Of a DNA stretch of 64,000 nt, positions 42,958 through 52,478 are shown one piece after another. Numbering within the stretch: position 1 is the stretch's first letter; each line of letters starts with the position of its first letter. The translations under genes and the position numbers were made by a program. The stretch spans positions 1 through 64,000 of the forward strand of contig NZ_WSFU01000137.1 of the NCBI RefSeq assembly GCF_016820635.1. Reading direction: 5' to 3'. The notes beneath the pieces are model-generated. The model saw only the letters and a program-made list of their open reading frames with translations. It was not told the origin of the DNA and made no database searches. Origin of the DNA: Anaeromonas gelatinilytica (GTDB taxonomy: Bacteria > Bacillota > Clostridia > Tissierellales > SIT17).

Positions 42958-43428
42958 ATGAAAAAAATTAATGGAAGGACAATAGCGAAGATAGGAATAG
43001 TAGCAGCAATATATGTTATATTAACAGTAGCTTTTCCATTACTAAGTTATGGCCAGGTTCAATTTAGGATATCAGAGGTATTAACTCTCTTGGCATTTTT
43101 CAATCCTATATATGTATGGGCTGTAACTATAGGAACCTTTTTTGCAAATATAGCAAGCACATTAGGACCTGTTGATATGGTGGTAGGAACATTGGCAACC
43201 TTTTTGGCTGTGTATCCTATGACAAAAGTAAAAAATATTTGGGTTGCATCATTATTACCAGCATTATCAAATGGTATAATAATAGGATTGCAATTAAATA
43301 TATTATTTGGTTTGCCGTTACTTCCTAGTATGCTTTATGTGGCTATTGGAGAAATTACTGTTGTAACAATAATAGGTGTTCCATTGATGAAAGTTTTGAA
43401 TAAAAAATTAAATTTTAATATAACTTAA
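42958..43428 (+). CDS. queT: QueT-family queuosine precursor transporter
   Basis: The 156-residue membrane protein belongs to the QueT family (COG4708), S-components that import preQ1 or related bases, in some cases through ECF modules. Recognisable segments: AKIGIVAAIYVILTVAFPLL, VQFRISEVLTLLAFFNPIYV and LGPVDMVVGTLATFLAVYPM. The true start is ATG 42958; the upstream in-frame extension to 42925 would read through the riboswitch. The preQ1-I-like pseudoknot over its ribosome binding site independently supports the substrate. Together they suggest salvage rather than de novo synthesis of queuosine precursors. Confidence 0.92.
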   Translation: MKKINGRTIAKIGIVAAIYVILTVAFPLLSYGQVQFRISEVLTLLAFFNPIYVWAVTIGTFFANIASTLGPVDMVVGTLATFLAVYPMTKVKNIWVASLLPALSNGIIIGLQLNILFGLPLLPSMLYVAIGEITVVTIIGVPLMKVLNKKLNFNIT

Positions 43429-43489
43429 TAATATTGATGTTGATTTATGTTTAGTAAGTATTTATAATGAAATTAATTAAATAACATAT

Positions 43490-43680
43490 GTGAGAGATGA
43501 ATATTGGAGATATCTACAGAGATAACCGTAGAAGCAAGGAATTGATTATGCCAAAAATTAATTCTGAAACTTTCAGGTTTAATACAATGTTTTGACACAC
43601 CCCTGGAGAGACCCATTTTGGGCGCCGAAGAAGAAACTTATGAAATTAAGAGGAAACTTTCAGGTAAAAAGTACAGGGTG
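43490..43680 (+). promoter_or_regulatory. Tandem glycine riboswitch
   Basis: The second aptamer is canonical: GGAGAGACC at about 43605, GCGCCGAAGAAGAAAC at about 43622, and CTTTCAGGTAAAAAG at about 43657. The first aptamer (about 43490-43595) is weaker but has GGAGATATC, AACCGTAGAAGCAAGG and GAAACTTTCAGG in order. The P1 stem of aptamer 2 (ACCCCTG with CAGGGT) shares its 3' strand with the terminator at 43674. Glycine-stabilised P1 should therefore prevent termination: an ON switch. Confidence 0.88.
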
Positions 43681-43722
43681 CAAAGGAGCATGATTTTTTA
43701 TGCTCTTTTGCACCCTGTTTTA
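43674..43722 (+). terminator. Glycine riboswitch terminator
   Basis: CAGGGTGCAAAGGAGCAT (43674-43691) pairs with 43700-43717 over 18 bp with one G-T pair, then TTTTATT follows. It competes directly with P1 of the second glycine aptamer. Confidence 0.9.
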
Positions 43723-43752
43723 TTGTCTAAATATATATTAAGGAGGGATAAT

Positions 43753-44784
43753 ATGTTCAGTGTGGTAAAAGGTTTAAGTTTATTAGTACTCACATTATTA
43801 GTATTTTCAATATTTAGTTTAAAAGCAAAAAAAGGTGATAAAGCTATGTCAGGATTAGCTGGAGCCGCAGTTGCAACATTTTTAGTTGAAGCAGTGCATA
43901 AATATATTAGTGGTGATTTCTTGGGATTAGATTTTTTAGGAGAAGTAGGATTATCCTCTGGTAGTATGGGAGGAGTTATTGCTATAATATTAGTTAGTCT
44001 CAATATGGGAGTTAATCCAATATATTCAGCAGTAGCAGGTGCTGCTATGTCAGGACTAGACATATTACCAGGATTTATAGCTGGATATATAATAGGTATA
44101 TTAGCCCCATATTTAGAAAAAATATTACCAAAAGGATTAGATATTATATTAGGTGCATTATTAATAGCACCTATAGCACGAATAATAGGAACATTATCCA
44201 CTCCTGTGGTAGATAGTACATTACATTCTATAGGAGAAATGATACAAATGTCTGCAACTCAATCACCAATATTAATGGGATTTTTCCTAGGTGGAATTAT
44301 GAAAATAATGTGTACATCTCCATTAAGTTCTATGGCATTAACTGCAATGTTAGGTTTAGAAGGTTTGGCTATGGGAATAGCATCTATTGCTAGTTTTGCA
44401 GGAGCATTTACTAATTTTATTGTATTTAGGAGATTAAAACTTGGGGAGAAAGGAAGTACATTGGCAGTTATGTTAGAGCCTTTAACTCAAGCAGATATAA
44501 TTACTAAAAATCCGTTACCCATATATATATCTGATTTTATTGGTGGTGGTTTAGGAGGTATAATAGCTGCATATTTAGGAATAGTAAATAATGCACCAGG
44601 AACAGCTTCACCAATTCCTGGGATGTTAGCACCATTTGGATTTAATGAACCTTCAATAGTTTTATTAGCCTTAGGAGTATCAGCAATAGGTGGAATAATA
44701 GGTGGATATATAGGTACGTATATATATATAAGTTATAAAAAATTAAGAGCAAATAATAGAAAAAGAAAATTAGTGTTAGATTAG
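43753..44784 (+). CDS. PTS EIIC-like membrane protein (COG3641/PfoR-like) under glycine control
   Basis: The 343-residue polytopic membrane protein has about nine or ten hydrophobic segments rich in Gly and Ala. The segment SPILMGFFLGGIMKIMCTSP, then LSSMALTAMLGLEGLAMGIA, and later ITKNPLPIYI and APGTASPIPGMLAPFG, fit the PTS_EIIC_2/PfoR pattern as I recall it. No EIIA or EIIB partner is nearby. The true start is ATG 43753 (AGGAGGG upstream); the in-frame extension to 43618 lies in the riboswitch and terminator. Being switched on by glycine, it may export or import glycine or a related compound. That function is inference. Confidence 0.75.
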   Translation: MFSVVKGLSLLVLTLLVFSIFSLKAKKGDKAMSGLAGAAVATFLVEAVHKYISGDFLGLDFLGEVGLSSGSMGGVIAIILVSLNMGVNPIYSAVAGAAMSGLDILPGFIAGYIIGILAPYLEKILPKGLDIILGALLIAPIARIIGTLSTPVVDSTLHSIGEMIQMSATQSPILMGFFLGGIMKIMCTSPLSSMALTAMLGLEGLAMGIASIASFAGAFTNFIVFRRLKLGEKGSTLAVMLEPLTQADIITKNPLPIYISDFIGGGLGGIIAAYLGIVNNAPGTASPIPGMLAPFGFNEPSIVLLALGVSAIGGIIGGYIGTYIYISYKKLRANNRKRKLVLD

Positions 44785-44803
44785 ACTCGTTAAGAGTCTT
44801 TTT
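44783..44803 (+). terminator. Terminator after the EIIC-like gene
   Basis: AGACTC and GAGTCT pair around GTTAA, followed by TTTTT; the stem overlaps the stop codon. Confidence 0.8.
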
Positions 44804-44961
44804 CTATAGTTTAATATGAATTCCTTTAATATGAATAAAAAACTAGAAAATCGAAGACAAATAAAGATTATGAATATTATGGATATTAGGAATATCATTG
44901 AACTATATATCTACATATTATAATATATGGATATAACAATATATAGTGGAGGTGTGAAATC

Positions 44962-45459
44962 ATGAAAAGGAAATCACATATGAATTGGTCATGGATAATA
45001 ATTGTTAGTTTTTTCTTATTATCTATAATTGATTTTAGATTTGGAATATTTGGATTTGTATGTATGGGAACGCCTATATATCATGCATTAAGAGGAAGAG
45101 GAAAGATTCATTGTTCTCATTATTGTCCTAGAGGATCATTTTTAGGCAGGTTTCTTGGGAAAATAAGTTTAAATAATAACATGCCTAAATGGATGCGAAG
45201 TAAATTTGCAAAACATTTATTATTAGGTATTATGATTATATTATTAACTATATCGTTAATACATGCTAAAGGAGATTTTAATAAAATTGCATTTGCCTTA
45301 TTTAGATTCATGGGAGTATCTTTTGTAGTTGGAATTATGATGGGAGTAATTTTTAAGAAGAGAAGTTGGTGTACAATATGTCCTATGGGTCATGCTACAA
45401 GTTTAATTAAGAAACATCAAGATTCAAAAAAGAAAAGTGAACTCGTTCATTTAAAATAG
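44962..45459 (+). CDS. Membrane 4Fe-4S binding protein, NapH/CcoG-like
   Basis: The 165-residue membrane protein has cysteine motifs of the NapH-type domain (PF12801): HCSHYCPRGSFLGRF at about residues 50-64 and WCTICPMGHATSLI at about 137-150, each a C-x2/3-C-P half motif. Membrane helices lie before and between them. Such proteins pass electrons across or along the membrane using Fe-S clusters. Only two short Cys motifs are present, so it may bind one cluster or act with a soluble partner. GGAGGTG precedes the ATG. It is monocistronic; the partner is unknown. Confidence 0.78.
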   Translation: MKRKSHMNWSWIIIVSFFLLSIIDFRFGIFGFVCMGTPIYHALRGRGKIHCSHYCPRGSFLGRFLGKISLNNNMPKWMRSKFAKHLLLGIMIILLTISLIHAKGDFNKIAFALFRFMGVSFVVGIMMGVIFKKRSWCTICPMGHATSLIKKHQDSKKKSELVHLK

Positions 45460-45679
45460 TTTAATTTAAAGTATTTACACAGATCAAAAATATAATCTTT
45501 ATAAGTTTGGGCAAAAGAGAATATATTTTTGGTCTATTTTTATTTTAAAAGTTCTATGAGTTTGTTGAAACAAATGGCCTATTGATATAATATTAGTATA
45601 TATAAGAATAATTAGATTAATGAGTAATTTGAAATAGAATAATTAATAGATTAAAACTTATAATATAATTAGGTTATGA

Positions 45680-46792
<1,113 letters not shown>

Positions 46793-46875
46793 TAAAATTA
46801 TTATAATTCGGGTGATAATATAATTTAATATATAATATAATAAAGACAAGTATAAATTATGAAAGGATGTTGAAT

Positions 46876-48333
46876 ATGAGTGGAGTACTAAGGGACATAA
46901 AGCCATCATCAGTTTTTTATTATTTTGAGGAATTATCAAGGATTCCTAGATGTTCTGGAAATGAAAAAAATGTAAGTAATTATTTGGTATCTTTTGCTAA
47001 AGAAAATGCGCTAGAAGTAATTCAAGACGAAGCATATAATGTTATAATTAAAAAACCTGGAACTGAAGGGTATGAAGGTGCACCTACAGTAATTCTTCAA
47101 GGTCATATGGATATGGTATGTGAAAAAAATAAAGATACAAAACATGACTTTTCAGCGGATCCGTTAAAACTAAAAATCGAAGGAGATTTTATTAAGGCTA
47201 GTGGGACTACATTAGGAGCAGATAATGGTATAGCTGTTGCATATACTATGGCAATATTAGCATCTAATGATATACCTCATCCACCATTAGAAGTATTAAT
47301 TACCACAGAGGAAGAAACAGGAATGGGAGGAGCAAAAGGATTACATAAAGATAATATTTCTGGAAAAATTCTTATTAATATAGATTCGGAAGAAGAAGGA
47401 GTATTGTTAGTTAGTTGTGCTGGAGGAGTTAGAGATAAGGTTATATTACCTATAAATTGGATACAAGTGAATTCAGAAAATTCTTCATATCTATTAACTA
47501 TAAGAGATCTTAAAGGTGGACATTCTGGTATGGAGATAAATAAAGAAAGAGGTAATTCAAATATAATTTTAGGAAGAGTTTTAGAAGATTTAAATCAGAA
47601 TTTTGAGCTATCAGTATATGAAATTAATGGTGGAGCAAAAATGAATGCTATTCCTAGAGAAGCAGATGCTAAATTTGTTTTAGATAGTAATAGTTATGAT
47701 AGTTTAAAAGATAGAATTAAGGAATGGAATAATAAGCTTCAAAATGAGTTTAAAGTTTCTGATCCAGATGTTAAAGTAGATGTAATTGAGATAGATGAAA
47801 GACCTAAAAAAGTTTTTAATAAAGAAACATTAAACAAGTTAATAGCATTATATAGATTAATGCCTAATGGGATTCAAAGTATGAGTGTGGAAATTGAAGG
47901 ATTAGTACAAAGCTCTACAAATTTAGGTGTTGTGACTACAGATAATAAAGAAGTTATATTTGAAAGTGCAATAAGAAGTTCTATAAAAACATTAAAGGAA
48001 GAAATATTTAATAGAAAGAAAGTATTAGCAGATTCTATAGGTGCTAAAGTAGTTGCTGAAAATGAGTATCCTGAATGGCAATATAATCCAAATTCTTATA
48101 TAAGAGAAGTATTTATTGAGGCTTATAAAGATATGTTTAACTCTGAGCCAGAAATAGATGCAATCCATGCAGGTTTAGAATGTGGATTATTTAAGGAAAA
48201 ATTAGGAGATATAGATATGATATCTTTTGGTCCCAATATGTATGATGTTCATACTCCTGAGGAAGCCTTAAGTATTAGTTCTACTGAGAGAATGTGGGAT
48301 TACTTGCTTTCTATTTTAAGAAGAATTAAATAA
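46876..48333 (+). CDS. pepD: Aminoacyl-histidine dipeptidase (PepD, M20 family)
   Basis: The cytosolic Zn dipeptidase of about 485 residues cleaves Xaa-His and other dipeptides. Metal-site motifs: VILQGHMDMVCEKN (His and Asp at about 78), the catalytic TLGADNGIAVAYTMAI, TTEEETGMGGAKGL (Glu pair) and LINIDSEEEG. The end, ISFGPNMYDVHTPEEALSIS, carries the last His ligand. The dimerisation domain lies between. ATG 46876 follows GAAAGGA; the in-frame ATG at 46867 lies too close to that site. Confidence 0.92.
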   Translation: MSGVLRDIKPSSVFYYFEELSRIPRCSGNEKNVSNYLVSFAKENALEVIQDEAYNVIIKKPGTEGYEGAPTVILQGHMDMVCEKNKDTKHDFSADPLKLKIEGDFIKASGTTLGADNGIAVAYTMAILASNDIPHPPLEVLITTEEETGMGGAKGLHKDNISGKILINIDSEEEGVLLVSCAGGVRDKVILPINWIQVNSENSSYLLTIRDLKGGHSGMEINKERGNSNIILGRVLEDLNQNFELSVYEINGGAKMNAIPREADAKFVLDSNSYDSLKDRIKEWNNKLQNEFKVSDPDVKVDVIEIDERPKKVFNKETLNKLIALYRLMPNGIQSMSVEIEGLVQSSTNLGVVTTDNKEVIFESAIRSSIKTLKEEIFNRKKVLADSIGAKVVAENEYPEWQYNPNSYIREVFIEAYKDMFNSEPEIDAIHAGLECGLFKEKLGDIDMISFGPNMYDVHTPEEALSISSTERMWDYLLSILRRIK

Positions 48334-48403
48334 AGTTTTATTAATATCTTTTTTAGTGGGTAAAATAGTTAGTAATTAACTTAAAAGTAAAGGATGAGAT
48401 AAG

Positions 48404-48724
48404 ATGGATAAGGATAATTGTTGTAATGGGAATCATGGGGATCATAATTGTGAATGTGAAGAACATAACCATGAACATGAAGAACTAGAGATGATGCAAA
48501 TTACATTAGATAATGATATGGTTTTAGATTGTCATGTGTTGGGATTATTTGAAGTGGAAGATACAGAGTATATAGCATTAGTTCCTGAAGAGGATGATAG
48601 TGTATTATTATATGAATATATAGAAAGTGATGGAGAAGTTGAACTTAAAAATATAGAAGATGATGAGGAATTTAATATTGTAGCCGAAGCATATTATGAA
48701 TTGTTTAATGATGAAGAGGAATAG
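48404..48724 (+). CDS. DUF1292 protein with His/Cys-rich N-terminus
   Basis: The 106-residue acidic protein has a C-terminal DUF1292 domain: MMQITLDNDMVLDCHVLGLF, EYIALVPEEDDSVLLYEYIE and FNIVAEAYYELF. The first 27 residues form a possible metal-binding extension with CCNGNHGDHNCECEEHNHEH. DUF1292 proteins (YrzB-like) are common in Bacillota; their function is unknown. The gene lies between two peptidase genes and has AAAGGATGAG before the start. Confidence 0.87.
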   Translation: MDKDNCCNGNHGDHNCECEEHNHEHEELEMMQITLDNDMVLDCHVLGLFEVEDTEYIALVPEEDDSVLLYEYIESDGEVELKNIEDDEEFNIVAEAYYELFNDEEE

Positions 48725-48741
48725 ATTTAAGGGGGGATTTT

Positions 48742-50043
48742 ATGACTAAGGAGCTAAATTTTGCTAAAAATTTATTAGATTTTATTTATGATAGTCCTAC
48801 TCAATTTCATACAGTTGAAAAAGTTAAAAGTATTTTGTTAGAAAAAGGATTTAGTGAATTAAAATTAAATGAAAGATGGAATATTGAAAAAGGTAAGAAG
48901 TATTTTACTACTAAAAATGATTCAGCATTAGTAGCCTTTAAAGCAGGAAGTGGAGATATTGAAGCAGAAGGTTTTAAAATAATAGGAGCTCATACGGATG
49001 CTCCTACCTTTAGAATAAAGCCGAATCCAGAAATGATTGAAGGGAATGCTTATTTAAGACTTAATACTGAAGTTTATGGTGGACCTATATTAAATACATG
49101 GCTAGATAGACCTCTTTCAATAGCAGGAAGAGTTACAATAAAAAGTGATAATATATTAAAACCTAAATCTAAGCTATTAAATATTAATAGGCCAGTATTA
49201 GTAATTCCCAATTTGGCAATACACATGAATAAAGAAGTAAATAAAGGAATTGAGTTAAATAAGCAAAAACATACGTTACCTTTAGTTTCTTTGATAAATG
49301 AAGAGTTCGAGAAAGATAATTATTTAATAAATATTATTGCTGATGAGTTGAATATAAATTCAGAAAATATTATAGATTTTGACTTGTTTTTATATGAATA
49401 TAATAAAGGTAATATAATAGGTATGAATGATGAATTTATATCTACCGGAAAATTAGATGATTTAGCTATGGTACATGCTGGTATAAATGCATTGATTGAA
49501 TCTCCTATAACAAAGGGAACTAATGTAATGGTATGTTTTGATAATGAAGAAATAGGAAGTAGAACTAAACAAGGTGCTGCTTCACCTATGTTGAAAGACA
49601 TCCTAGAAAGAATTGTATTGGCTTATAATAAAGATAGAGAGTCATTTATGATGTCCTTATATAATTCTTTTATCATCTCAGCAGATATGGCGCATGCATT
49701 ACATCCTAATTATTTAGAAAAACATGATCCTACAAATAAGCCAGTTTTAGACGGTGGACCTGTTATAAAAATAAATGCTAATCAATCTTATACAACTGAT
49801 TGTGATTCTGGTGCTGTGTATGAGATAATATGTAAAAATGCAGGAATTCCATATCAAAAATTTGTAAATAGATCTGATGAAAGAGGTGGATCAACTATAG
49901 GACCTATATCTTCTAGTCAGTTAGATATAAGATCTATAGATATTGGTGGTCCTATGCTAGGAATGCATTCTATTAGAGAGTTATGTAGTGTAAAAGATCA
50001 CTATTATATGAAAAAGTCATTTGATGAATTTTATAAACTATAG
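48742..50043 (+). CDS. M18-family aminopeptidase
   Basis: The 433-residue Zn aminopeptidase resembles LAP4/ApeA. Metal and catalytic motifs: GAHTDAPTFRIKP (His-Asp at about 80), LDDLAMVHAGINAL (Asp at about 236), MVCFDNEEIGSRTKQGA (Glu pair near 260), SADMAHALHPNY (about 313) and GPMLGMHSIREL near the end with the last His. It removes N-terminal residues, often acidic, from peptides. AAGGGGGG precedes the start. It is nine bases from the next gene, a HAD phosphatase, suggesting cotranscription. Confidence 0.92.
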   Translation: MTKELNFAKNLLDFIYDSPTQFHTVEKVKSILLEKGFSELKLNERWNIEKGKKYFTTKNDSALVAFKAGSGDIEAEGFKIIGAHTDAPTFRIKPNPEMIEGNAYLRLNTEVYGGPILNTWLDRPLSIAGRVTIKSDNILKPKSKLLNINRPVLVIPNLAIHMNKEVNKGIELNKQKHTLPLVSLINEEFEKDNYLINIIADELNINSENIIDFDLFLYEYNKGNIIGMNDEFISTGKLDDLAMVHAGINALIESPITKGTNVMVCFDNEEIGSRTKQGAASPMLKDILERIVLAYNKDRESFMMSLYNSFIISADMAHALHPNYLEKHDPTNKPVLDGGPVIKINANQSYTTDCDSGAVYEIICKNAGIPYQKFVNRSDERGGSTIGPISSSQLDIRSIDIGGPMLGMHSIRELCSVKDHYYMKKSFDEFYKL

Positions 50044-50051
50044 GTGTAATT

Positions 50052-50891
50052 ATGAATTATAAGATTGTTGCAATTGATTTGGATGGGACTTTGTTAACGG
50101 ACGATAAAAAAATAAGTGAGGATAATTTATATATCCTTAAAAGGCTAATGAATAAGGGTATAGAGATAGTTATTGCTACAGGAAGAAGATATTGGTCAGC
50201 AAAAGAATTTATAAATAGTCTTAATAGAAATGTAATAATTATTTCAAATAATGGAAATATAGTCCGAAGTATAAATGATGATAGAATTCTTATAGAAAAA
50301 TATTTAAATATAAAAGACTTTAAAAATATTGTTATTGAAGGGAAAAAACAATGTCTTCATCCTATAGTACATATTAATGATTATGAAAATGAAAAGGATA
50401 TTTTAGTAGAATATGATATTAATGATAAAAAATATAGAAATTATCTGAACCCTGATGAAAAAAGATATAAAATGATTGATAATCTTTTAAATTATAAAGA
50501 AAATAAAGTATTAGTAGTTTGTTATTTAGATGAATATAAAAAATTAGAAAATTTTATGAAAACAATTGAAAAGAAATATCCAGAGAGATTTTCTCATTAT
50601 ATATTAACTAATCTTAAAAGAACTGATTCTATTCTTGAAATTATGACCCCATTGGGTTCAAAATGGAAAAGTTTAATAGAATATGCTTATAGTAAGGGAA
50701 TATCTGCTAAGGAGATAGTTACAATTGGTGATGATAACAATGATATAGAGATGATAAAAAAATCTGGATTAGGTATTGCTATGAGAAATGCTTCTGATAA
50801 AGCGAAAGAGTATGCAGATATTATATCAAATAAAGATAATAATAATTCTGGAGTTGCCTTTGAATTAAAAAAAATATTTAATATATCTTAG
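50052..50891 (+). CDS. Cof-type HAD-family phosphatase
   Basis: The 279-residue HAD phosphatase of the Cof/YidA group has motif I AIDLDGTLLTDD, motif II VIATGRRYWSA, the large cap domain (about residues 85-200), motif III with Lys in GSKWKSLIEYAYSKG, and motif IV TIGDDNNDIEMIKKSGLGIA. These enzymes dephosphorylate sugar phosphates, PLP or flavin precursors; the specificity cannot be read here. The start lies nine bases after the M18 peptidase stop with TAGGTG upstream. Confidence 0.92.
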   Translation: MNYKIVAIDLDGTLLTDDKKISEDNLYILKRLMNKGIEIVIATGRRYWSAKEFINSLNRNVIIISNNGNIVRSINDDRILIEKYLNIKDFKNIVIEGKKQCLHPIVHINDYENEKDILVEYDINDKKYRNYLNPDEKRYKMIDNLLNYKENKVLVVCYLDEYKKLENFMKTIEKKYPERFSHYILTNLKRTDSILEIMTPLGSKWKSLIEYAYSKGISAKEIVTIGDDNNDIEMIKKSGLGIAMRNASDKAKEYADIISNKDNNNSGVAFELKKIFNIS

Positions 50892-50950
50892 TCATATTAT
50901 AATAATTTATTAAATATATTCTATTAAGAAGGCTTTAAGGGGGAGTTCCT

Positions 50951-51136
50951 ATGAGTATAATAAATCTTTTATCAGTTATATTAATTTTAATAGGAGCCAT
51001 TAATTGGGGACTAATTGGTCTATTAAATTTAAACTTAGTAGAATTTATATTCAAAAAAGATTCAATAATATCGAAGGTAATCTATATTTTAATCGGCATA
51101 GCAGGGGTATATACAATTTTATATTTAATAATTTAA
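50951..51136 (+). CDS. DUF378 small membrane protein
   Basis: The 61-residue protein has two membrane helices connected by a short loop: LSVILILIGAINWGLIGLLN and ISKVIYILIGIAGVYTILYL. The INWGLIGL motif is the DUF378 hallmark. Function unknown. A good AAGGGGGAG site precedes the ATG. A 17-bp hairpin overlaps the stop. Confidence 0.88.
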   Translation: MSIINLLSVILILIGAINWGLIGLLNLNLVEFIFKKDSIISKVIYILIGIAGVYTILYLII

Positions 51137-51164
51137 GGGGCAAAAAATTGCCTCTTAAATTATT
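51127..51164 (+). terminator. Hairpin overlapping the DUF378 stop codon
   Basis: AATAATTTAAGGGGCAA (51127-51143) pairs over 17 bp with 51148-51164, with one G-T pair, around an AAAA loop. A strong T tract is missing, so its efficiency as a terminator is uncertain. From 51165 to 51349 no gene is visible. Confidence 0.65.
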
Positions 51165-51349
51165 GAAGAAAATATTATAATAATATATAATCAAGGTTAA
51201 AATGGAAAAAGAAAATGAGTATTTACCTATTACTATGGAAAAATTAAGAAGTTAAATAAGAATAGAAGCATGAATCAATAATAAAATTAGACATAAGTCA
51301 TCTTATCTGATATCATTGTCAGTGAATCTAAAATAAAGGAGAGTTTTAA

Positions 51350-52093
51350 ATGGAGAATAAAGTATTAGCAGTAGTTGAAGGAAGAGAAATAACAGAACAA
51401 GACTTGCAATTATTATTACAAAGTTTAGGACAGCAGCAAGCTATGCAATTTAATTCTGAAGAAGGAAGAGAAAAATTATTAGAAGAATTAATAAATCAAG
51501 AGTTATTTTATCTTGATGCAAAGGAAAGAAAATTAGACGAAGAAGATGAATTTAAAGCAGAATTAGAAAAAGCAAAAGATAATTTATTAAAGCAATATTC
51601 TATGAGAGCTTTATTAAATAAAATAGATGTAACAGATGAAGAGGTTACAGAATATTATAATAGTAATAAAGATATGTTTAAACAAGGAGAACAAGCTCAA
51701 GCTAAACATATTCTTGTTGATAATGAAGAAAAAGCTAATAAAATTATAAAAGAAATAAATGACGGACTTTCTTTTGAAGAAGGAGCTAAAAAATATTCAA
51801 CATGTCCATCGAAAGAAAAGGGTGGAGATTTAGGATTCTTTACTAAAGGTAGAATGGTACCTGAGTTTGAAGAAGCAGCGTTTGATATGAATGTTGGAGA
51901 GATTAGTGAACCTGTAAAAACTCAATTTGGATATCATATAATAAAATTAGAAGATAAAAAAGATGAAAAGCAATTGAGCTTAGATGAAGTATCAGTGCAG
52001 CTTAAACAACAATTAATTGGAATGAAACAAAATAAGCTTTATTTAGATAAAACTAATAAATTAAAAGAAAAATATAGTGTAGATAAAAAATAA
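51350..52093 (+). CDS. Cytoplasmic parvulin-type peptidyl-prolyl isomerase
   Basis: The 247-residue protein has a SurA/PrsA-like helical N-terminal domain (about 1-110, including ELINQELFYLDAKERKLDEE) and a parvulin PPIase domain (about 115-215). The latter has QAKHILVDNEEKANKI, CPSKEKGGDLGFFTKGRMVP and TQFGYHIIKLEDKKD. No signal peptide is present, so unlike PrsA it should work inside the cell, as a folding catalyst or chaperone. AAAGGAGAG precedes the ATG. It is monocistronic with its own terminator. Confidence 0.92.
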   Translation: MENKVLAVVEGREITEQDLQLLLQSLGQQQAMQFNSEEGREKLLEELINQELFYLDAKERKLDEEDEFKAELEKAKDNLLKQYSMRALLNKIDVTDEEVTEYYNSNKDMFKQGEQAQAKHILVDNEEKANKIIKEINDGLSFEEGAKKYSTCPSKEKGGDLGFFTKGRMVPEFEEAAFDMNVGEISEPVKTQFGYHIIKLEDKKDEKQLSLDEVSVQLKQQLIGMKQNKLYLDKTNKLKEKYSVDKK

Positions 52094-52126
52094 GTGAAAT
52101 GGATTATCCATTTCACTTATTTTTAT
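52092..52126. terminator. Bidirectional terminator
   Basis: AAGTGAAATGGA and TCCATTTCACTT pair around TTA. A T run follows on the plus strand and an A run precedes it, so it can also terminate the convergent minus-strand gene. Confidence 0.88.
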
Positions 52127-52314
52127 TTATCTCCTAATATATCTCCATCATTTCTATGTTGAATTAAGTCCATTCCACCTAAAATAATATGAGCAATACC
52201 AAAGCCTACAATACCCCAGGCTAGATTTTTTCTAGTACTTCTTTTAGATATTAAACCAGCTATAGTAACCATAGTTCCTAATATGGTAGGAATAGTACCC
52301 TCTTTAATTGTCAT
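52123..52314 (-). CDS. Small membrane protein, 63 aa
   Basis: The 63-residue protein has two hydrophobic stretches, TIPTILGTMVTIAGLI and LAWGIVGFGIAHIILGGMDL, connected by a basic loop (SKRSTRKN). I recall similar short proteins sometimes carrying the unsupported label asparagine synthase; nothing here supports an enzyme. GGGAGG lies upstream of the ATG on the minus strand. It is divergent from lytS and ends at the bidirectional terminator. Function unknown. Confidence 0.7.
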   Translation of the reverse strand: MTIKEGTIPTILGTMVTIAGLISKRSTRKNLAWGIVGFGIAHIILGGMDLIQHRNDGDILGDK

Positions 52315-52478
52315 GTGATTAGCCTCCCTTTTGAAGAGTATAGTGATATTATATCCAATAAATTATAAATAATAATAGGTTAAATTTACCTTGAAAATAT
52401 ATAATACTTTATAAAAGTTTTATTTTTAAAAATATTATATTAAAATATATATTATAGAATTGAAAAGAAGGTGTAATT

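Noticed and set aside
43618-43752. N-terminal extension of the EIIC-like protein
   Set aside because: These codons lie in the glycine riboswitch and terminator; ATG 43753 has a proper ribosome binding site.
43698-44201. 167-codon minus-strand frame opposite the EIIC-like gene
   Set aside because: The plus-strand frame has family motifs and regulation; the reverse frame is its shadow.
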